Positions 28,969-37,831 of a DNA stretch of 64,000 nucleotides are shown here, in pieces. The translations under genes were made by a program, and so were the position numbers. Within the stretch, counting starts at the first letter, position 1; each line of letters starts with the position of its first letter. The stretch is from Adhaeribacter terrigena. Lineage in GTDB: Bacteria > Bacteroidota > Bacteroidia > Cytophagales > Hymenobacteraceae. Under the pieces are notes generated by a model that saw only the letters and a program-made list of their open reading frames with translations, was not told the origin of the DNA and searched no databases. The stretch is from contig NZ_JAEHFX010000011.1 of assembly GCF_016623615.1 (NCBI RefSeq), forward strand, positions 86,020 to 150,019. Direction: 5' to 3'.

Positions 28969-29910
28969 ATGAGTGAGTCAAATTCTGAACGCGACGGCAA
29001 CCGTAAACTCCTGGTAGTCGGTTTAATTATTGTACTGCTGAGTATTAACGGCATCCTGTTTTACATGCAGCATCAAACCAAAAAGAAAATCGACCAGCAG
29101 GACGAAACCATCCGGCTGAAAAACACTGAACTGGAAGACCGGATCAAACAATATGAAGCCCTGAAAGCTGATTTTGAACGCCAGAGCCAGGAATTGCAAG
29201 GCATGGGCCTGACCAACGATTCTTTGCAGACCAAATTAGCTGCCCTGGATGCCGATCTTAAAAAACTGCGTTCTTTCCGGAATACCAGCTTCAGCCTTGC
29301 CGATCAGCGTAAGTTCAAACAGCGCGCCGCCAATTTCGAAGCCCAGCTGAAGAAAAAAGATGAGGAAATTGCCCGTCTGAAAGAAGATAACGAAGCGCTT
29401 TACGGCGAAAATACCAACTTAAAAACCACGCAGAACCAACTGAACGACACCATTATTACGGTGAAGCGCAATAACCAGGCGCTGTCGCAGAAAGTAGCCA
29501 TTGCCTCGCGGTTAGAAGCCCAGAATATAAAGGTTACTACCATCAACCAGAAAGGCAAAGAGAAAGAAGACAGCGACGAAGAATTCCGGGCCAAGCGCGT
29601 AGATAAAATTAAAGTAGCTTTCCGCTTAGCTAAAAACGAAGTAGCCGAGAAAGAAAACAAAGACATCATGATGCGTCTGATCGAACCGGATGGCGCAGCT
29701 TTATACAACCTTTCTACCGGTTCCGGCACCTTTATGGTAAACGGCCAGGAAACGTTCTACACTGCTAAACGCGACATTTTATTCGATAACTCTGGCCAGG
29801 AAGTATCTTTCATTTACTCAAAAGGCGGACCTTACAAGATCGGCCAGCACACCATCGAGCTTTACGCCGAAGGCAACCTGATCGGTAAAACCACTTTCAC
29901 CCTGAAATAA
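28969..29910 (+). CDS. Membrane-anchored coiled-coil protein
   Basis: 313 residues. One transmembrane helix near residues 15-33 (LVVGLIIVLLSINGILFYM), then about 150 residues of heptad-rich coiled coil (KKKIDQQDETIRLKNTELEDRI...; EAQLKKKDEEIARLKEDNEAL), then a C-terminal globular part of mixed beta character (DIMMRLIEPDGAALYNLSTGSG; YSKGGPYKIGQHTIELYAEG). The topology suggests the coiled coil and end domain sit in the periplasm. I do not recognise a named family; similar proteins are conserved in Cytophagales. Confidence 0.75.
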   Translation: MSESNSERDGNRKLLVVGLIIVLLSINGILFYMQHQTKKKIDQQDETIRLKNTELEDRIKQYEALKADFERQSQELQGMGLTNDSLQTKLAALDADLKKLRSFRNTSFSLADQRKFKQRAANFEAQLKKKDEEIARLKEDNEALYGENTNLKTTQNQLNDTIITVKRNNQALSQKVAIASRLEAQNIKVTTINQKGKEKEDSDEEFRAKRVDKIKVAFRLAKNEVAEKENKDIMMRLIEPDGAALYNLSTGSGTFMVNGQETFYTAKRDILFDNSGQEVSFIYSKGGPYKIGQHTIELYAEGNLIGKTTFTLK

Positions 29911-29937
29911 AAAACGGTATCGTTTGAAGGCAAAAAA
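29909..29937 (-). repeat. Dispersed motif at stop codon and terminator
   Basis: Plus strand AAAAAACGGTATCGTTTGAA then GGCAAAAAAG, bridging the stop codon and the next terminator. Confidence 0.7.
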
Positions 29938-29970
29938 GCCGGCCCGAAGATTTTCGGGTCGGCTTTTTTT
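29932..29970. terminator. Rho-independent terminator
   Basis: AAAAAAGCCGGCCCGA pairs with TCGGGTCGGCTTTTTT with one wobble; T run at 29964-29970. Confidence 0.85.
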
Positions 29971-29974
29971 ATGA

Positions 29975-30008
29975 GAAAAACGCTATGGTTTCAGGCAGGG
30001 AAAGTCAG
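29975..30008 (-). repeat. Dispersed motif copy
   Basis: Plus strand AAAAACGCTATGGTTTCAGG then CAGGGAAAGTCAG. Confidence 0.7.
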
Positions 30009-30025
30009 GATTTCAAATTCCAACC

Positions 30026-30673
30026 TTAGTTACGATTCCAGCTTCTTCCAAATTTTAATTTGAGATATAAAAAGCTTTGATGTTGTTCATTATAATAATT
30101 ACCCGAATTTAAATCGAGGCAGAAACCCGGGTTTATAGCCAGCATAAATTTCTCCGAAAGCGCATGACGAACTTCCAGACCAGCATGCAAATAATGCCCC
30201 TGCCAAACAGAATTAAAGTCTGTAAAACCCTTGCTAATTGCTCCGGAATGAAAATTCGTTGTTTTCCGATAAATTAACCTGCTATAATTATACCCAACCA
30301 AAAGATATGGTTTCCAGGCTTGCGTTTCCAGGAAACTGAGATTAACCATTAAATTTATTGGAATATCCAGGTGAGTATATTGGAGCTTATTTTTACCATG
30401 GAAAGGTGAGTAATCAAAGAACCGGTAAACTTGTTTCTCTTCAAAGGTTCGCACTTGCAACCCAGTACTTATTCCAAGCCTTTTGCTAAACGCATAATCA
30501 TAATAAATACCGCCAAGAGGGAAAACTTTGCTTTCATATTTATTATTAATCCCAACCTGTTTTACTTTTAATGCACTAGCTCCAAATTGAATTCCTAAAG
30601 TTTGTTCGCCTTTTTGAGAAAACGCGAACTCAGCAGAAAAAACCCCGAGAATTAAAAGAATTGCTTTTTTCAT
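30026..30673 (-). CDS. Outer-membrane beta-barrel protein
   Basis: 215 residues with a cleavable signal (MKKAILLILGVFSAEFAFSQ) followed by alternating-hydrophobic strands such as TLGIQFGASALKV, GGIYYDYAFSKRLGISTGLQVRTF, LLVGYNYSRLIYRK and a terminal aromatic strand FLYLKLKFGRSW. This is the small porin-like barrel architecture common in Bacteroidota (PF13568-like). ATG 30673 is preferred to the GTG nine bases upstream. No ligand can be assigned. Confidence 0.75.
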   Translation of the reverse strand: MKKAILLILGVFSAEFAFSQKGEQTLGIQFGASALKVKQVGINNKYESKVFPLGGIYYDYAFSKRLGISTGLQVRTFEEKQVYRFFDYSPFHGKNKLQYTHLDIPINLMVNLSFLETQAWKPYLLVGYNYSRLIYRKTTNFHSGAISKGFTDFNSVWQGHYLHAGLEVRHALSEKFMLAINPGFCLDLNSGNYYNEQHQSFLYLKLKFGRSWNRN

Positions 30674-30730
30674 AGGAATCACAACAATACTGAAAGGACC
30701 ATTTTGAGCAATGTTAAAGAAAAATTATTA

Positions 30731-30760
30731 CAAACGCTATCTCCCATGGCCTAAAAAGTA
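30731..30760 (-). repeat. Dispersed motif copy beside terminator
   Basis: Plus strand CAAACGCTATCTCCCATGG then CCTAAAAAGTA. Confidence 0.6.
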
Positions 30761-30795
30761 AAAAGCCCTGTATAATTGCTTATACAGGGCTTTTC
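30761..30795 (-). terminator. Terminator downstream of tRNA-Cys
   Basis: AAAAGCCCTGTATAA (30761-30775) pairs with TTATACAGGGCTTTT (30780-30794); the minus-strand T run fits termination of the tRNA transcript. Confidence 0.8.
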
Positions 30796-30806
30796 TTAAA
30801 CTTCAG

Positions 30807-30877
30807 AGGTGACGAGCGGATTCGAACCGCTGTAGCAGCTTTTGCAGAGCTGAGCCTAGCCACTCGGCCACGTCACC
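30807..30877 (-). tRNA. tRNA-Cys (anticodon GCA)
   Basis: On the minus strand GGTGACG pairs with CGTCACC as the acceptor stem; the anticodon loop CTCTGCAAAAG gives GCA; the T loop is GGTTCGAATCC. Length 71 nt without encoded CCA. Confidence 0.97.
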
Positions 30878-30976
30878 GTTTTGATGATACAAACATACGC
30901 CTATTATGCAAGATTTCCAATATTCCTGACGGAATTTTTAGCGGGTTTTAATAAGGGCTTAATTTTCAGGCATAAA

Positions 30977-31006
30977 AAAAGCACCCGGAAAATTCCGGGT
31001 GCTTTT
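30977..31006 (-). terminator. Terminator of rpsA
   Basis: On the minus strand AAAAGCACCCGGAA pairs with TTCCGGGTGCTTTTTTT, 20 bases after the rpsA stop codon. Confidence 0.9.
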
Positions 31007-31027
31007 CAATATAAAGAATTTCAGGAA

Positions 31028-32917
31028 TTAACCTTCTGTTTCTTCAGAAGCAGTTTCTTCGCTAGAAGCATCTTTCTTTGCTTTCGCAGCAGCTTCCAGT
31101 TTCTGAACGCCGGCTTCTTTTTCGTTGCTCATCATTTTGTCTTTCAACGCAGATAAAGCATCTAAGTCACCTAACGTAGATTTCTCTACTTCTTTTACTT
31201 TTTTGTCAGCTTTAGGCTCTTTTTTCTCACCAGCCGCTGGCTTCTTCTTCGCGAATTTATCAGCCTTGGCAGACGGATCTTCTTTCGGGTCAGAATAAAC
31301 GTTGGTGTGCGAAAGGATGATCTTACGATCGTCTTTCGAGAACTCCATTACTTTGAAATCAAGCGCTTCGCCAACTTCTGCATTCGAACCGTCTTCTTTC
31401 ACTAAAGATTTAGGGAAAGCGAAACCTTCGATGCCGTAAGGCAATTCCAGCACCGCACCACGGTCAGATTTCTCTAAGATGGTAGCTTTGTGCGTAGAAC
31501 CCGGCGTGAATACCGATTGGAACGTATCCCAAGGGTTTTCTTCCAATTGCTTGTGGCCTAACGCTAAACGACGGTTCGGAACGTCTAATTCCAGAACAAC
31601 TACGTCTAAGTTTTCGCCAACTTTTACGAACTCAGATGGATGCTTGATCTTCTTGGTCCAGCTTAAATCAGAAACGTGAACTAAACCGTCTACGCCTTCT
31701 TCTAATTCAATGAACAGACCGAAGTTAGTTAAGTTACGAACAACACCAGTGTGTTTCGTGCCTACACCGTATTTGGTCAGAACATCTTCTTTCGTCCAAG
31801 GATCTTCGGTTAACTGCTTAATGCCTAAAGACATTTTGCGCTCATCACGATCCAGGGTTAATACAACCGCTTCAATTTCGTCACCTTGTTTGATGAAGTC
31901 TTGTGGGTTGCGTAAGTGCTGGCTCCAGCTCATTTCTGAAACGTGGATCAGACCTTCTACGCCTGGCAGTAACTCTAAGAACGCGCCGTAATCAGCTACG
32001 TTTACAATTTTACCTTTTACGCGTGAACCAACTTCGATGTCAGCAGAAAGAGCATCCCAAGGGTGCGGCGTAAGCTGCTTCATACCCAGAGAGATACGTT
32101 TTTTGTCGTCGTCGAAATCCAGAACTACTACGTTTACTTTCTGGTCTAACTCTAATACCTCTGAAGGGTGGTTTATGCGGCCCCAAGAGATATCGGTGAT
32201 GTGTAACAGACCGTCTACGCCACCAAGGTCGATGAACACACCGAAGTTGGTCATGTTCTTGATAACGCCTTCCAGAACCTGACCTTTTTCCAGGTTGTTC
32301 AGGATAGCCGAACGCTGCTGCTCCAGATCTTTCTCGATCAGGACTTTGTGCGATACTACTACGTTGTCGAAAGCGGCGTTGATTTTCACAACTTTCACTT
32401 CCATTTTCTTGCCAACGAAGATATCGAAATCGCGAATTGGTTTCACGTCGATCTGTGAACCTGGTAAGAAAGCCTCCACACCGTGCAGGTCCATGATAAG
32501 ACCACCTTTGGTACGACGCTTAACCAGACCTTCCAGAATAGTATCTTCTTCCAGGGCTTTGTAAATAGTATCCCAGGCTTTAACGATTTTCGCTTTTTTG
32601 CGGGAAAGGATCAGCTGACCGTTTGGATCTTCCTGATCTTCGATGAATACCTCCACTTCGTCGCCAACTTTCAGCTCCGGCATGTCGCGGAATTCAGAGA
32701 TCGGAACCAGGCCGTCTGATTTGAAACCGATGTTCAGGATCACGTCACGATCAGTGATACCAACAACTGTTCCTTTAATGACTTCTTCTTCCTGAACGGT
32801 AGTTAATGTATCGCCGTACATTTGTTCCATTTCAGCTTTTTCAGCTTTGGAGTAACCACCGCCGAAACCTTGGGATTCAAACTTATCCCAATCGAAATCT
32901 TCTACTTCTTTGCTCAT
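31028..32917 (-). CDS. rpsA: 30S ribosomal protein S1
   Basis: 629 residues with six S1 RNA-binding domains in series, each with the pattern GxVxxxxxxGxFVxLxxGVxGLxHxSDxSW (for example NFGVFIDLGGVDGLLHITDISW and NFGLFIELEEGVDGLVHVSDLSW), and a Lys/Glu-rich C-terminal tail. It recruits mRNA to the 30S subunit; essential for leadered and structured mRNAs, and in Bacteroidota particularly relevant because Shine-Dalgarno sites are weak. I use ATG 32917 (MSKEVEDFDW); the frame extends 42 bases further upstream. Confidence 0.97.
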   Translation of the reverse strand: MSKEVEDFDWDKFESQGFGGGYSKAEKAEMEQMYGDTLTTVQEEEVIKGTVVGITDRDVILNIGFKSDGLVPISEFRDMPELKVGDEVEVFIEDQEDPNGQLILSRKKAKIVKAWDTIYKALEEDTILEGLVKRRTKGGLIMDLHGVEAFLPGSQIDVKPIRDFDIFVGKKMEVKVVKINAAFDNVVVSHKVLIEKDLEQQRSAILNNLEKGQVLEGVIKNMTNFGVFIDLGGVDGLLHITDISWGRINHPSEVLELDQKVNVVVLDFDDDKKRISLGMKQLTPHPWDALSADIEVGSRVKGKIVNVADYGAFLELLPGVEGLIHVSEMSWSQHLRNPQDFIKQGDEIEAVVLTLDRDERKMSLGIKQLTEDPWTKEDVLTKYGVGTKHTGVVRNLTNFGLFIELEEGVDGLVHVSDLSWTKKIKHPSEFVKVGENLDVVVLELDVPNRRLALGHKQLEENPWDTFQSVFTPGSTHKATILEKSDRGAVLELPYGIEGFAFPKSLVKEDGSNAEVGEALDFKVMEFSKDDRKIILSHTNVYSDPKEDPSAKADKFAKKKPAAGEKKEPKADKKVKEVEKSTLGDLDALSALKDKMMSNEKEAGVQKLEAAAKAKKDASSEETASEETEG

Positions 32918-33095
32918 AATATAGCATTTGCTCCTGTTAAACACCGGTAAGCGGAGCACTTTACCAGCCTATAGTTATACAATCCGGCCTGAACCGGAAC
33001 CGCTCACCCGAACGGTGCGCGAAATTAATCATTTATATCTTAAAAGTAAAACATAAACCCGGAAATTACTGGTTTTCAGCAAAATCACCTCCGGC

Positions 33096-33126
33096 AGTTT
33101 TTTTACCCCAAAGCATAGCGTTTTTT
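33096..33126 (+). repeat. Dispersed motif copy
   Basis: AGTTTTTTTACCCCAAAGC then ATAGCGTTTTTT. Confidence 0.65.
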
Positions 33127-33176
33127 AATTCTTTTCGTACCTGAAATGCATAAAACCAGTATAGCCCGAAAACTTT

Positions 33177-33548
33177 ATGGAAATTGATATTAATAAATTC
33201 CGGCAAAGACTAGAGCTGGAAATTGCGCGCGGAAACACGAATGCAGCAGCCTATATTCGCCAGGAAATACGCTTGGTAGAAGATATGAAAGCCAGTTTAA
33301 TGGAAGAAATGGACGTTAAAACCGAAGATTTTTTAACCTATACGGCTGCCAAACTCGATACTTACGTGTTCCAGTTGCAGGAGATCGAAAAGAACATGGG
33401 TCTGCGTGATTTAGCTTTAGACCAGAAAACAGCCCTGGAAGATGAAATGGTGCGGCAGAAATTCTCGGATGAAGTAGATAAACTGCACCAGATAGACCCG
33501 GAAAAACACCCCGAACAAGGACTCACCGATAATAAGGAATCGGTATGA
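33177..33548 (+). CDS. Uncharacterised helical protein
   Basis: 123 residues, strongly charged and predicted all-helical with probable coiled coil (FRQRLELEIARGNTNAAAYIRQEIRLVEDMKASLMEEMD). No signal peptide or membrane segment. Starts at ATG 33177. I do not recognise a family. A long perfect inverted repeat of two motif copies lies just downstream. Confidence 0.65.
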   Translation: MEIDINKFRQRLELEIARGNTNAAAYIRQEIRLVEDMKASLMEEMDVKTEDFLTYTAAKLDTYVFQLQEIEKNMGLRDLALDQKTALEDEMVRQKFSDEVDKLHQIDPEKHPEQGLTDNKESV

Positions 33549-33560
33549 ATTAGAAATGGG

Positions 33561-33620
33561 TTTTACCTCTTAAACCCTACCGTTTTAACGATAAAAAACG
33601 GTAGGGTTTAAGAGGTAAAA
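33561..33620. repeat. Perfect inverted repeat built from two dispersed motifs
   Basis: The arm at 33561-33586 (TTTTACCTCTTAAACCC then TACCGTTTT) is exactly complementary to 33595-33620 with an 8-base loop: 26 paired bases. Each arm is a copy of the dispersed motif, joined tail to tail at the CGTTTT end. It could terminate transcription, but its motif content sets it apart from the other terminators. Confidence 0.9.
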
Positions 33621-33642
33621 ACTCAGAAGAAAAAAGGACTAG

Positions 33643-34350
33643 TTAAAAAGCCCAACCCATATTGAGGCCGGCCGAGAACTTCATCGGGCTGCCTTTTTTC
33701 ATCCGGTGCAGAAATGTATTCTGGTCGTCCAGAATTTCTTTGCGGTTATTTCTATAGCCCAAACCGGTAAACATATCCAGCACGAAATGCTTGCCTAAAA
33801 TGGCCTGGTAGCCCAAAAGTAAATTATAGCTTTCGTTTTTAGCTTTCACTTTGAATTTAATTTCAAAATCCTCCATTTCCACGTCGTAATCTACTTTGGC
33901 ATAAGAATAATGCGGTGATACATACCAGCCTTCCGGCGCATAATTATTTTTGCTTAGGTAGCGCTTAAACTGCAACTGGTAACGGTAGCCGCTAGCTTTT
34001 ATGTCGGTTTCGGTCCAGACAATGCCTACTTTGCCGGGCTTTCCATAAAGCGCCAGTGCGGTAGTAAGCGTGGCGCTTAATGCGGCGCTTCCCAGAAAAC
34101 TAAACGGATAATTGGTACCCATGTACGAATAACTGCCCGCCAGGCTGTTTTGCTTGCCAATAACCCGCTCATACCCGATCCGCGATTCTACGGTAAAAGG
34201 CATTTGACCGTGAATAAATGCAAATGGTGCAAGCTTGATCACGTTTTTGGGCGGAGCTGGTTCAGAAACATTTTGCCCGAAAACGGTATGGGAAACAAAC
34301 AAAAAAGTAAGGCCCAGCAATACTTTGGGAAGCAGGATTTTAAAGTGCAT
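33643..34350 (-). CDS. Outer-membrane beta-barrel protein
   Basis: 235 residues with a signal peptide (LLGLTFLFVSHTVFGQ) and barrel-like strands: VIKLAPFAFIHGQMPFTVESRIGYERVIGKQNSL, YQLQFKRYLS, WYVSPHYSYAKVDYDVEM, NLLLGYQAILGKHFVLDMFTGLGY, and a terminal FSAGLNMGWAF with an aromatic last residue. The layout resembles DUF3575-type outer-membrane proteins. Function unknown; not obviously in an operon. Confidence 0.7.
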   Translation of the reverse strand: MHFKILLPKVLLGLTFLFVSHTVFGQNVSEPAPPKNVIKLAPFAFIHGQMPFTVESRIGYERVIGKQNSLAGSYSYMGTNYPFSFLGSAALSATLTTALALYGKPGKVGIVWTETDIKASGYRYQLQFKRYLSKNNYAPEGWYVSPHYSYAKVDYDVEMEDFEIKFKVKAKNESYNLLLGYQAILGKHFVLDMFTGLGYRNNRKEILDDQNTFLHRMKKGSPMKFSAGLNMGWAF

Positions 34351-34454
34351 AAAAGAAGAAAGTAGTTTGCAAAATTAGCGGTTTCCGGCATAACACCGCT
34401 GTTTTTCTCTATAGACAAACTTAATTTCTTTAACCCCTAGCCTGCCCTGAAAAT

Positions 34455-34961
34455 TTATACGGCTTCCACTTTCAGGTAATGCGCCCAGCTTTGGTCCAGG
34501 TGGGTGGCGTGTAAGCGCAGAAAAGCTACCAGGGTTGGTTTCTTGGGTTGCTGCTTCAGCGCAAAACCGGCTTCTTCGGGCGTACGGTCGCCTTTGCGGG
34601 TGTTGCAGCGGTTGCAGGCAGTAAGCAGATTGGTCCAGGTAGATTTTCCACCCCTGGATCTGGGATACACATGATCGAGCGTCAGGTTTTTATTCGAGCC
34701 GCAATACTGGCACTGAAAATGGTCGCGTTTCATGATGTTGTGGCGGCTCAGCGCAATGCCTTTGTAGGGAATATGCACATAACGCGACAAACGGATAACC
34801 GACGGCTTGGGATAAGTAGCCGAAATGCTTCGCAGAAAACTGTTCTCGTATTTTTCCAGCATTTCAGCTTTCTCTAAATAAATGAGGCTGAAGGCTTTTT
34901 GAACGCTGCACAACGAAATTGCCGAATAATCCTGATTCAGAATAAGTACCTTGTAATCCAT
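34455..34961 (-). CDS. HNH endonuclease family protein
   Basis: 168 residues starting MDYKVLILNQDYSAI. It contains the zinc-binding HNH core CQYCGSNKNLTLDHVYPRSRGGKSTWTNLLTACNRCNTRKGDRTPEEAG. It belongs to a widespread conserved bacterial HNH family (not intron-linked) usually encoded alone; its substrate is not known. The frame is open upstream to 35078, but the methionine at 34961 is the conserved start. Confidence 0.88.
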   Translation of the reverse strand: MDYKVLILNQDYSAISLCSVQKAFSLIYLEKAEMLEKYENSFLRSISATYPKPSVIRLSRYVHIPYKGIALSRHNIMKRDHFQCQYCGSNKNLTLDHVYPRSRGGKSTWTNLLTACNRCNTRKGDRTPEEAGFALKQQPKKPTLVAFLRLHATHLDQSWAHYLKVEAV

Positions 34962-35265
34962 TGCCTGCTCTTTAACAATTCGGAAAATATACAAATTATT
35001 CTCTGTAAGTGCAAAATTCAAGCCATGGAGAATTTGTGAATTTTTCGTGAATAGCAGAAGAAACGGGGCTAAACGCAAGCCAGTATTCAGCCTGCAATTG
35101 AATGCGCAGGCAAATCTTCGGAGATGAATTTGCTTGCAGAAACAGCATAAAAGACATCCGTGAAATCCAGGAATCCGCTTATTCTGCGATCAGAATTGCG
35201 ATGCTTTCAGCCTGAAAAACTGTTAATTTTATTTGCTCCAAGCTGGGCGGAAAAAAGCAGGATGC

Positions 35266-36039
35266 TTAAAGAAGCCGTTTTATAAGCCTTAATTTATGCG
35301 AATAGCGTTTGCGCTGCTGGTTATAAATACCATAATGGTCGAGCTGGTCTATCCGGACTTCGCCGTGCGCGTGAATGATCTGCTGGTTATCGAGCATGAT
35401 GCCCACGTGAATGATGCGGCCTTCGTCGTTATCGAAAAAAGCCAGATCGCCGGTGCGGGCCTGGCTTACAAAATGCACTTCTTCGCCTAAAGCCACCTGC
35501 TGGTAGGCATCGCGCGGCAAAGCTACACCACAAATGCCCATCACCTGCTGCGTAAAGCCTGAACAGTCGATCCCGAAAACTGATTTGCCGCCCCAAACAT
35601 ACGGCGCTTTCAGGAACGTATTGGCAATCTTAGCCAGAAAAGCCGGCCGGTATTCGGTGCTCAGATTAGAAGCGCGGCCGTTGTAAAGCAGTTTTTCGTG
35701 CCCCAGCCGCAAAGTTATGCCGTCGAAAAACGGCAGAGTGCTGCCCATTAAAACCGGCGTTACAAAATTGGCCGAACTAACGGTTTGTACAATATCGAGG
35801 CTGCGCGGGTGCGAAGTGGCTTTCCATTCCAGAAAATAGTCGTCGGTAACCGGGAAATGCTGCTTGAAATCGATCCAGCCCGTGTAATTATCGGCCGCGA
35901 TCTGAATTTGCAGCCAGTTTCCTTCTTTCTGCAAAACCTGGTAGCATTCGCCAAAAAACAATTGCGTTACCAATTCCGCTTTATCCGAAGCATCGCTTCT
36001 AACCGGTACATTGCTCAGGCTGCAGATTCCGTAGTCCAC
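35266..36039 (-). CDS. NlpC/P60 peptidoglycan endopeptidase with SH3-like N-terminus
   Basis: 257 residues from GTG 36039 (VDYGICSLSNVPVRSDASDKAELVTQLFFGECYQVL), the usual start of this Bacteroidota family. Two SH3b-like regions are followed by the NlpC/P60 domain: APYVWGGKSVFGIDCSGFTQQVMG with the catalytic Cys, then RTGDLAFFDNDEGRIIHVGIML with the His. It cleaves gamma-D-glutamyl-diaminopimelate links by family inference. No signal peptide is visible from this start, so export is uncertain. Confidence 0.88.
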   Translation of the reverse strand: MDYGICSLSNVPVRSDASDKAELVTQLFFGECYQVLQKEGNWLQIQIAADNYTGWIDFKQHFPVTDDYFLEWKATSHPRSLDIVQTVSSANFVTPVLMGSTLPFFDGITLRLGHEKLLYNGRASNLSTEYRPAFLAKIANTFLKAPYVWGGKSVFGIDCSGFTQQVMGICGVALPRDAYQQVALGEEVHFVSQARTGDLAFFDNDEGRIIHVGIMLDNQQIIHAHGEVRIDQLDHYGIYNQQRKRYSHKLRLIKRLL

Positions 36040-36051
36040 TGGTTGAATTTG

Positions 36052-36080
36052 GAGATTTGAAAATTTGAAGATTTGGAAAT
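36052..36080 (+). repeat. GATTTGAA-type simple repeat
   Basis: TGGAGATTTGAAAATTTGAAG then ATTTGG, the same word family as 6587-6617, just upstream of the NlpC gene start. Confidence 0.75.
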
Positions 36081-36244
36081 GCAAAAATAGCAAGAAACAA
36101 AGCAGTTTGTGCTACTTGGTTTGCATTTTTTGTTTGTTCACAGCCGGTGCAGGTTTTCATTTTTCCAAAGCAAAAGCTGCACTACGATTATTCTGAAAAC
36201 GAAAAAGCAAAAACCTGTAACTAGCTTTTTGCATTCAGGACCGG

Positions 36245-36703
36245 TTAAGGCAAAAGTTTTTTATTCATGATATCTATGAGTTTAAAAAGCGTTTTCTGCA
36301 AATTCCTTATTTCGGTTTCATCAATAGTTTCATCGGCAAAGGCATTGATCAATTTATCCGGAATGCTAAGCGCATGTTGCTTGAGCGCCTCTCCTTCTTT
36401 GGTTAAAGAGATCTGCACCACGCGTTCGTCTTTATCGGATCTTTTGCGCTGCAGGAGCTTTTTCTCTTCCAGGCGTTTTAACAAAGGCGTAACCGTATTC
36501 GATTCTAAAAGCAGCCGGTGGCAAATTTCGTTTACCGTCTGGTTGCCGTGCTGCCACAATACCAGCAGTACCAGGTACTGCGGATAAGTCAGGTCGAACT
36601 CCTTCAGAAGCGGAGTATAGATCTTGGTCGTTAACCGCGATGCCGCGTAAAGCGGAAAACAAAGCTGGTTTTCCAGGTAAAGTGCAGTTCCATCGGTTTT
36701 CAT
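36245..36703 (-). CDS. MarR-family regulator, OhrR-like
   Basis: 152-residue winged-helix repressor. NQLCFPLYAASRLTTKIYTPLL near residues 12-33 holds the single N-terminal Cys that senses organic hydroperoxides in one-Cys OhrR proteins. The DNA-binding region is LESNTVTPLLKRLEEKKLLQRKRSDKDERVVQISLT. It starts one base after the stop of the DoxX-glutathione peroxidase fusion gene, so peroxide sensing and peroxide reduction are encoded in one transcript. The target operator was not recognised. Confidence 0.88.
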   Translation of the reverse strand: MKTDGTALYLENQLCFPLYAASRLTTKIYTPLLKEFDLTYPQYLVLLVLWQHGNQTVNEICHRLLLESNTVTPLLKRLEEKKLLQRKRSDKDERVVQISLTKEGEALKQHALSIPDKLINAFADETIDETEIRNLQKTLFKLIDIMNKKLLP

Positions 36704-36704
36704 A

Positions 36705-37616
36705 CTAGAGTAGTTTTTTAATAAATGCTTCCATGCTTTCGGGCTTGGTTACCGGCGAGAATCTTTTTACCGGCACGCCGTTGCGGTCAACCACAAATTT
36801 GGTAAAATTCCATTTAACGCTGCTCCCAAAAAAGCCGCCCAGCCTCTCTTTCAGGAACGTAAAAATGGGGTGCGCATTTGCGCCGTTCACATCGGTTTTA
36901 GCAAAGATCGGGAAACTCACGCCGTAATTTACCTGGCAGAATTCCTCAATTTCACTGGCCGCGCCGGCTTCCTGGTTGGCGAACTGGTTGCAGGGAAAAC
37001 CCAGGATCACCAGGCCCTGGTCCTTGTATTTGTTGTAAAGCTTTTCCAGACCTTCGTATTGGGGCGTTAAACCGCATTTACTGGCCGTGTTTACCACAAC
37101 TACCACTTTATCCCGAAAATCATCCATCTTAACTACGTTACCGCAGATGTTAATTGCTTCGAAGGCGTAAAAATTCCTGGATCTGGCTTCGGCTTTTTCT
37201 TTATTCCTTTTGAATAAATAGGCTAGCGCACCCGTAGACCATAAGGCCCACAAAATAAGCACCGGCTGGAAAAATAACCGGATCAACCTTTTCTGGTCGG
37301 TATCGAGCCCGAAAGCGCTGATGCCGTTGGTATACTGCGAAATGTTGCCCGGGAAAATGAGCACGTAAAAAAGTGCCAGCAAAAGCCCCACCTTCACTTT
37401 ATGGTTCGCTAAAAAGATCATGGCCAGCCCCAGCCCGATTTCGGCAAAACCGGAAGCCAGCACCACAAAATCCATAAAAGCCGGATCGGATGGCAGCCAA
37501 CGAGGCACCTGTGCTAAAAATTCCTGGCGCTGAAAGGTCAGGTGACCAATGCCAGCAAAAAGCATAAAAAGGCCCAGAATTATCCGGAATATATTTTGCA
37601 GTCTGGAAGTATTCAT
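36705..37616 (-). CDS. Fusion of DoxX-like membrane domain and glutathione peroxidase
   Basis: 303 residues in one frame. Residues 1-135 have four hydrophobic helices like DoxX ([72 protein letters not shown]). Residues 148-303 are a complete glutathione/thioredoxin peroxidase: [16 protein letters not shown] with the peroxidatic Cys181, [11 protein letters not shown] with Cys209 and Gln211, and [11 protein letters not shown] with Trp269-Asn270. The enzyme would sit on the cytoplasmic membrane face. Cotranscribed with an OhrR-like regulator. The usual Cys-only thioredoxin-dependent mechanism is likely. Confidence 0.88.
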   Translation of the reverse strand: MNTSRLQNIFRIILGLFMLFAGIGHLTFQRQEFLAQVPRWLPSDPAFMDFVVLASGFAEIGLGLAMIFLANHKVKVGLLLALFYVLIFPGNISQYTNGISAFGLDTDQKRLIRLFFQPVLILWALWSTGALAYLFKRNKEKAEARSRNFYAFEAINICGNVVKMDDFRDKVVVVVNTASKCGLTPQYEGLEKLYNKYKDQGLVILGFPCNQFANQEAGAASEIEEFCQVNYGVSFPIFAKTDVNGANAHPIFTFLKERLGGFFGSSVKWNFTKFVVDRNGVPVKRFSPVTKPESMEAFIKKLL

Positions 37617-37786
37617 ATTTACATCGTTGAGGATTGAATCGCTTACGATACAAATGTAAATAAAGATTTGTTCCCGGCAAAAATAAATGCCGCCATTCCT
37701 GTTGTTCGGATGTACTGGTAGTTAAAGATGTACTGGTGATTAAATAAGAAGGAAGATGGGCTTAACCTAATTCTGGAAATCTTTGT

Positions 37787-37831
37787 AAGGGTTGGGCTAG
37801 GCGGCGGCAAAGCTGCCGTATAGGTGTGGTT
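37787..37831 (-). repeat. attC-like site, outer end of the two-cassette island
   Basis: Plus strand GGGTTGGGCTAGGCGGCGGC, AAAG, CTGCCGTATAGGTGTG, GTTAGCG. The inner stem (GGCGGC/GCTGCC, CTA/TAG) and one GTTRRRY-like box are intact. The outer AAC box is replaced (GTAAGG), as expected where the last cassette meets chromosomal DNA. Confidence 0.6.
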
